Part shown: positions 4,277 to 7,728 of the stretch, piece by piece
How positions within the stretch are numbered: position 1 is the first letter of the stretch
Layout of the letters: every line of letters starts with the position of its first letter
Source: an uncultured Collinsella sp.
GTDB taxonomy: Bacteria > Actinomycetota > Coriobacteriia > Coriobacteriales > Coriobacteriaceae
NCBI GenBank assembly: GCA_900548815.1
Contig: URLR01000079.1
Coordinates: forward strand, 1 to 7,728
Length of the DNA stretch: 7,728 nucleotides
Direction of reading: 5' to 3'
Translations under genes and position numbers: made by a program
The notes under the pieces: generated by a model
Databases searched by the model: none
Seen by the model: only the letters and a program-made list of their open reading frames with translations
Told to the model about the DNA's origin: nothing

Positions 4277-4810
4277 ATGGACGGCTTCGAGAGGATTACC
4301 GGCCGCGAGCACGAAGGGCTCGTGGAGAAGTGCCAGGAGAACGGTTGGCTCAAAGTCGGCGGCTTCGACTGGCAGGACGACCCGTTCCTCGAGGAGTACC
4401 CCTACGAGTTCTCCCGCACGGAAAGCCTCGACAGGCTCCGCGAAGCGCTCGGCTCGGGCAACTGGGCCATACGCCAGGGGTTCTGCTACCGCGACCTCGC
4501 GTTCATCCAGCAGGTGAACGGCGGCGACGAGTGGTGGACGCTCAAGCGCGACGGCGACGCATGGACCGGCTTCGAGAGCTGGAGCTTCGGCGCCATCGCC
4601 CAGGAGCCCGAGCGGTTCGAGCGCGCCATGCTCGACATGTGCGAGGCGACGCCCGAGCAGTGCCGCAGCGGCGAGTGGGCCCGCCTGCACGAGAAGGCGC
4701 CAGAGCCGCTGGCGCAGCGCGCCGCGTCCGCCCGCGAGGCGAGCCGCGCGCACGCCGGGCAGGATGCCCGCGCGCCCATGGCGCGCGAGAGGTCCGTCGG
4801 GGCCGAATAG
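4277..4810 (+). CDS. Conserved-looking ICE protein of unknown function
   Basis: This 177-residue soluble protein is not assigned to a family. Residues 1-120 are compact and rich in aromatics (about eight Trp) with acidic patches, including a central block reading GFCYRDLAFIQQVNGGDEWW (68-87). I associate blocks of this kind with uncharacterised proteins on Firmicutes and Coriobacteria conjugative elements, but cannot name the family. From about 130 it becomes helical and charged, ending in a basic tail. That tail shares the stretch AREASRAH with the C-terminus of the protein encoded by 4867-5418. The ATG at 4277 has AAGGCGGA (4263-4270) 6 bases upstream, and codon usage is typical of a real gene in this genome. 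It is followed by a terminator at 4819, so it is probably a separate transcript from the conjugation operon. There are no membrane segments or signal peptide. Confidence 0.7.
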   Translation: MDGFERITGREHEGLVEKCQENGWLKVGGFDWQDDPFLEEYPYEFSRTESLDRLREALGSGNWAIRQGFCYRDLAFIQQVNGGDEWWTLKRDGDAWTGFESWSFGAIAQEPERFERAMLDMCEATPEQCRSGEWARLHEKAPEPLAQRAASAREASRAHAGQDARAPMARERSVGAE

Positions 4811-4818
4811 GGACAACC

Positions 4819-4840
4819 GGGGCGCGAATGCGCCCCTTTT
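4819..4840 (+). terminator. Intrinsic terminator before the conjugation operon
   Basis: A perfect 7-bp stem, GGGGCGC (4819-4825) with GCGCCCC (4830-4836), closes a GAAT loop and is followed by four T (4837-4840) and then CATCT. The short T-tract suggests partial termination. It would end the transcript of the gene at 4277-4810 and may set expression of the downstream genes. Confidence 0.65.
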
Positions 4841-4866
4841 CATCTCGACTGGAAGGGAGGCGCGGG

Positions 4867-5418
4867 ATGGCGAGCGACTACGGGGACGAGGCGGGCGGCA
4901 AGCTGCTCGACTGGATGCTGAGAATCGGCCAGGAGGCCGGCGCCGAGGCCATGGCGCGCAGCGCGAGGGAGCTCTCGGAGCGCCTCGCGGGAATCCGCGG
5001 GACCATCGCCGGCGGGCGCGCCGAGCAGGTCGCGGCCGAGGGCGCGCCGACCTACGCGAAGCTCAGCCTCGAGGAGCTCTCGGGGCTTCCCGAGTACGCG
5101 ACGATCAAGGAGGTCGTATCCGACAAGCTGCGTGCCGCGTCGGTCGAGCACCACATCATCCCCGGCGAGGGCCGCGACTGGCTGCTCTTCAAGGTGGAGG
5201 ACGCGCCCGAGGTCGACGAGGCATTCCGCCAGCTCGAGCAAGACACGGGCAAGGCCGCAGACCGCGCCAGGGAGCGCCTCGCCGAGATCGCCGAGAGGCG
5301 CCTGGCGCCCGAACGGCTGGCAGAGCGCGCCGAACGGGCGCGCGAGGCGTCGAGGGCCCACAGCCAGGGCCTCGGACGGGACCGCGGCCCTCGCCAAATC
5401 GAGGGGCCCGAGAGATGA
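4867..5418 (+). CDS. PcfB/DUF3801-like conjugation accessory protein
   Basis: The 183-residue protein is placed directly before the coupling protein, as PcfB is before PcfC on pCF10. Residues 1-50 are helical. The core (about 63-125), from YAKLSLEELSGLP through HHIIPGEGRDWLLFKVED to the helix DEAFRQLEQD, matches the DUF3801 pattern of two helices and a strand carrying a polar K/F motif. A long charged helix (126-168) and a basic tail end it. GGAGG (4856-4860) lies 6 bases before ATG 4867. Its TGA overlaps the ATG of the coupling gene (ATGA at 5415-5418), so the two are translationally coupled. In pCF10, PcfB assists the coupling protein at the membrane, and the same is inferred here. The family call rests on pattern and context. 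Confidence 0.65.
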   Translation: MASDYGDEAGGKLLDWMLRIGQEAGAEAMARSARELSERLAGIRGTIAGGRAEQVAAEGAPTYAKLSLEELSGLPEYATIKEVVSDKLRAASVEHHIIPGEGRDWLLFKVEDAPEVDEAFRQLEQDTGKAADRARERLAEIAERRLAPERLAERAERAREASRAHSQGLGRDRGPRQIEGPER

Positions 5419-7235
5419 GGTGGCAGGCGGCGGCCGCGCTGGCCGCAGCCGCGTTCGCCGCGGGAGACTTCGCGGCCGCGGCCGTCGCGGCGTCGGGCGC
5501 GAACCCGCTTCTCGACCCCGAGGCCGCAATGGCGGCGATCCCCGCGGCGATTCGCGCGGGACGCGTCTTCTCCGCGGAGGCGCTTCCCCTGTGCGCGGGG
5601 ACCGCCTGCGCGTGCGGCGCGCTCCTCGCCTGGGCCCGCTCGCTGGGGGCCAAAGGGGCCCGGCGCGACGGCGAGGAGCACGGAAGCTCCAGGTGGGCCA
5701 CGCCCAAGGACATCGCGCCCTTCGGGGATCCCAAGGACCCCGACAACAACATCATCCTCACCGACAACGCGCGCATCCGCCTCGTGAGCCGCAGGTTCGA
5801 CCTCTCCACCGACACCAACGACAACGTGCTCGTGGTTGGAGGACCCGGCACCGGCAAGACGCGCTACTACGTCAAGCCCAACCTCCTGCAGGCCAACGCC
5901 AGCTTCTTCGTGACCGACCCGAAGGGCACGCTCATCCGCGAGATGGGCGGCGCGCTGGCGGAGCTCGGCTACGAGATCCGCGCGTTCGACACCATCGACT
6001 TCTCGCGCTCCATGCGCTTCAACCCCATAGCCTACATAGGCGACGAGGCGGGCGTCATCCGCTTCGCCCGCGGCATCGTCGCCAACACCGAGGGCGAGGC
6101 CGACCACAAGGGCGACCCCTACTGGGAGAAGGCCGAGCGGCTGGTCTACACCGCCCTCACGGCCTACCTCGTCATGCACTGCGAGCCCGCCGACCGGAAC
6201 CTCGACGGGCTGCTCACGCTGCTCTCGCTCGCCGACGCCCGCGACGACCCGGGCTACATGAGCCCGCTCGACATGGTGTTCCGCGAGCTGGAGACCGGCG
6301 AGCGCTACGTCAGGCGCGCCGGCGCGGCGGCGGAGGGCGCAGGGTCGCTGCGCGGCTTTTCCGAGGAGGACGGCGCCTGGGAGTGGGTCAAGGTCCGCGA
6401 GCCCGCGCCGCCCGACGACTTCGCGCTCGCGAGCTACCGAGAGTTCCGCGTGGCCGCCGGCGACACCATGAAGTCGATGCTCTCGAGCTGCAACGTCCGC
6501 CTGAAGCCGCTGTCCATCCGCGCCGTGCGCGACCTCACCTCGAAAGACGAGCTCGACCTCGCCCACATGGGCGACGAGGGCGCGAAGGTCGCGCTCTTCG
6601 CGTCCATGAGCGACACCGATTCGACCTTCGACTTCCTGTTCGCCCTGCTCATGGACACGGCCGTGAGCGCGCTTTGCGCCGAGGCGCTCGAGGCGCACGG
6701 CGGCTCGCTGCCCACGACGGTGCACTTCGTCTTCGACGAGTTCGCCAACATCGGGCGCATTCCCGACTTCGAGCGGACCATCGCGGTCACCCGCAGCCGG
6801 AACATTGCGGTCTCGATGATCGCCCAGTCGCTCTCGCAGCTTAAGGAGACCTACGGCGACAACAACGCCGAGACCATCGTGAACGCCTGCGACACGCTGC
6901 TCTACCTGGGCGGCAAGGCCAACGAGACCAACGAGGAGATCAGCAAGATGGCCGGCAAGCAGACGGTGGCGAGCGAGACGCAGAGCGACTCGCGGGGCGC
7001 CGGCTGGACCCGGACCGTGAACCGCGGCATCTCCGAGCGCGACCTCATACAGCCCGCCGAGGTGGCGCGCATGCCGCGCGAGGACGCGCTCGTGCTCGTG
7101 AACGGGTGCATGCCGCTCATGGACCGGAAGTACCGCCTCGAGCGCCACCCGCGCTCGCGCCTGCTCGAGGAGGCGGCGCGCCGCGGCCCGTTCGACTTCG
7201 CCGAGTACCGCAGGCGTAAGGAGGGCGGCTCGTGA
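5415..7235 (+). CDS. virD4: VirD4/TraG-type coupling protein
   Basis: The 606-residue ATPase would link the relaxosome to the type IV secretion channel at the cytoplasmic membrane. Two N-terminal hydrophobic segments (about 4-27, Ala-rich, and 55-75) fit the usual membrane anchor. The cytosolic domain starts with SSRWATPKDI and carries Walker A GGPGTGKT (142-149), VTDPKG (166-171), Walker B VFDEFANIG (439-447) and the downstream motif IAQSLSQL (469-476). These are the diagnostic order and spacing of the TraG/TraD/VirD4 family, and the length is normal. GAGGGG (5401-5406) lies 8 bases before ATG 5415, which overlaps the stop of the PcfB-like gene. The in-frame extension upstream is a shadow of that gene. 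All key residues are intact. The Ala-rich first helix is unusually poor in large hydrophobics. Confidence 0.95.
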   Translation: MRWQAAAALAAAAFAAGDFAAAAVAASGANPLLDPEAAMAAIPAAIRAGRVFSAEALPLCAGTACACGALLAWARSLGAKGARRDGEEHGSSRWATPKDIAPFGDPKDPDNNIILTDNARIRLVSRRFDLSTDTNDNVLVVGGPGTGKTRYYVKPNLLQANASFFVTDPKGTLIREMGGALAELGYEIRAFDTIDFSRSMRFNPIAYIGDEAGVIRFARGIVANTEGEADHKGDPYWEKAERLVYTALTAYLVMHCEPADRNLDGLLTLLSLADARDDPGYMSPLDMVFRELETGERYVRRAGAAAEGAGSLRGFSEEDGAWEWVKVREPAPPDDFALASYREFRVAAGDTMKSMLSSCNVRLKPLSIRAVRDLTSKDELDLAHMGDEGAKVALFASMSDTDSTFDFLFALLMDTAVSALCAEALEAHGGSLPTTVHFVFDEFANIGRIPDFERTIAVTRSRNIAVSMIAQSLSQLKETYGDNNAETIVNACDTLLYLGGKANETNEEISKMAGKQTVASETQSDSRGAGWTRTVNRGISERDLIQPAEVARMPREDALVLVNGCMPLMDRKYRLERHPRSRLLEEAARRGPFDFAEYRRRKEGGS

Positions 7236-7257
7236 CGGGGCCGCGCCGGGCGCGGGC

Positions 7258-7276
7258 CTCCCCCGCCGCGGGGGAG
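7258..7276 (+). other. GC-rich hairpin between coupling protein and Maff2 genes
   Basis: CTCCCCCG (7258-7265) pairs perfectly with CGGGGGAG (7269-7276) over a 3-base CCG loop. No T-tract follows, so it is unlikely to be a terminator. It lies in the 84-base gap before the small membrane protein gene. A role in mRNA processing or stability, giving higher pilin-like protein output, is possible but unproven. Confidence 0.45.
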
Positions 7277-7319
7277 AAGCAGCAAGGAACATCGTCAACC
7301 GAAAGCAAAGGAGAGCAGC

Positions 7320-7535
7320 ATGCTCGCAAACGTCATCAAGCTCGTGTCGGGCTGCGTGACCTTCCTCGGCGGCTTCCTGGTCGTGTGGGGCGCGGTCTCG
7401 CTCGGCCTGGCCATCAGGGAGCAGCAGGGCGGCCCGCAGATCGCGACCGCCATATCCACCATCGCCGGCGGCGCGATCATCATCGCCGCATCGGTCTACT
7501 TCGGGCAGCTGGACACGTCCTGGCTGCCGGCATAG
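7320..7535 (+). CDS. Maff2/VirB2-like small membrane protein of the conjugation channel
   Basis: The 71-residue protein has two transmembrane helices (about 5-31 and 43-61), joined by a short polar loop (REQQGGPQ). This is the size and topology of Maff2-family proteins, which occupy the VirB2/TrbC position in Gram-positive conjugation loci. A typical feature is the glycine-rich start of the second helix, STIAGGAIIIAA. AAGGAGA (7308-7314) lies 5 bases before ATG 7320, a strong site. Its position between the coupling protein and a PrgI-family gene agrees with the usual order. The exact structural role of Maff2 proteins is not established. Confidence 0.8.
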   Translation: MLANVIKLVSGCVTFLGGFLVVWGAVSLGLAIREQQGGPQIATAISTIAGGAIIIAASVYFGQLDTSWLPA

Positions 7536-7547
7536 GGGGCGTCGCGA

Positions 7548-7679
7548 ATGGCGCTCCGGATACCGGTGCAGAAGGACATCGGCGAGTACGAGGAGAAGAT
7601 CGTCGGGAAGATGAGCCTGCGCGCGCTCGCGTGCGTGTCGCTCGGCTTCGGCAGCGCGGTCGGGGCGGCGGCCTTCGTC
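7548..7679 (+). CDS. PrgI-family protein, 5' end only
   Basis: Only the first 44 codons are present: a charged N-terminus (MALRIPVQKDIGEYEEKIVG) and the beginning of a hydrophobic helix (about 27-44). This is the typical start of the PrgI family of small membrane proteins that precede the VirB4-type ATPase gene in Gram-positive type IV secretion loci. AGGGGG (7534-7539) lies 8 bases upstream and overlaps the stop of the Maff2-like gene. Sequence after 7679 is adapter, so the in-frame TGA reached at 7698-7700 is not a real stop. Confidence 0.75.
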
Positions 7680-7728
7680 CTGTCTCTTATACACATCTGA
7701 CGCTGCCGACGATAAGGCTCGTGTAGAT
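7680..7728. other. Illumina Nextera adapter read-through (artefact)
   Basis: CTGTCTCTTATACACATCT (7680-7698) is the reverse complement of the Tn5 mosaic end used in Nextera libraries. It is followed by GACGCTGCCGACGA (7699-7712), which completes the read-1 side adapter, then an 8-base index TAAGGCTC (7713-7720) and GTGTAGAT (7721-7728), the start of the P5 flow-cell sequence. The index reads GAGCCTTA in the forward sense, which I recall as Nextera XT index S521. It is library-derived and should be trimmed. Confidence 0.98.

Noticed and set aside
2938..4353. Minus-strand frame of 471 codons opposite the initiator and helicase-loader genes
   Set aside because: It is antisense to two well-supported genes and lacks recognisable domains. 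Its local similarity to the minus frame at 1988-2299 is explained by the shared intergenic DNA repeat.
5052..7694. Minus-strand frame of 880 codons opposite the coupling protein
   Set aside because: It is the antisense shadow of intact GC-rich genes, its start lies in adapter sequence, and its composition (Arg/Ala/Val/Gly with no motifs) is that of a shadow frame.

Overview
The window reads as a high-GC actinobacterial sequence. I infer Coriobacteriia (Collinsella/Olsenella/Eggerthella type) from the GC-rich reading frames and the gene set, and from a vague resemblance of the first 550 bases to intergenic DNA I associate with Collinsella. The genus is a guess. Most of the window is part of an integrative and conjugative element (ICE) or large conjugative plasmid.

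Layout. Bases 1-690 are lower in GC, repetitive and largely gene-free. At the very left edge there may be a scrap of a secreted-protein gene. A promoter (628-656) and an intrinsic terminator (690-716) stand in front of a DUF3800 gene (733-1404). Bases 1405-2180 have no convincing gene but hold two good intrinsic terminators (1524-1559, 1953-1980) and a tandem 10-bp repeat (2026-2060). From 2181 to 4074 lies a regulation and replication block: two small excisionase/MerR-type helix-turn-helix proteins, a winged-helix initiator-like protein whose gene carries a 33-bp iteron-like array, and a DnaC/IstB-type helicase loader ATPase. After a 202-bp gap with a second copy of the tandem repeat comes an unrecognised ICE gene (4277-4810). 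The start of a conjugation operon follows: a PcfB/DUF3801-like protein, a VirD4/TraG coupling protein joined to it by an ATGA overlap, a Maff2-type small two-helix membrane protein, and the first 44 codons of a PrgI-family protein.

How the genes fit together. The helix-turn-helix proteins probably control excision or transcription of the element. The initiator-like protein plus helicase loader look like an autonomous replication module, with its own repeats inside the initiator gene. The PcfB-VirD4-Maff2-PrgI order is that of Gram-positive type IV secretion loci. No relaxase, integrase, VirB4 ATPase or att site lies inside the window.

The most unusual points are: (1) a perfect 28-bp-arm inverted repeat that inserts 8 residues into the Walker A loop of the helicase loader; (2) the 33-bp/11-residue array in the initiator gene; (3) the 10-bp tandem repeat shared by two intergenic regions; (4) a terminator between promoter and gene at DUF3800. 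The last 49 bases (7680-7728) are Illumina Nextera adapter, not biology, so the contig really ends at about 7679.
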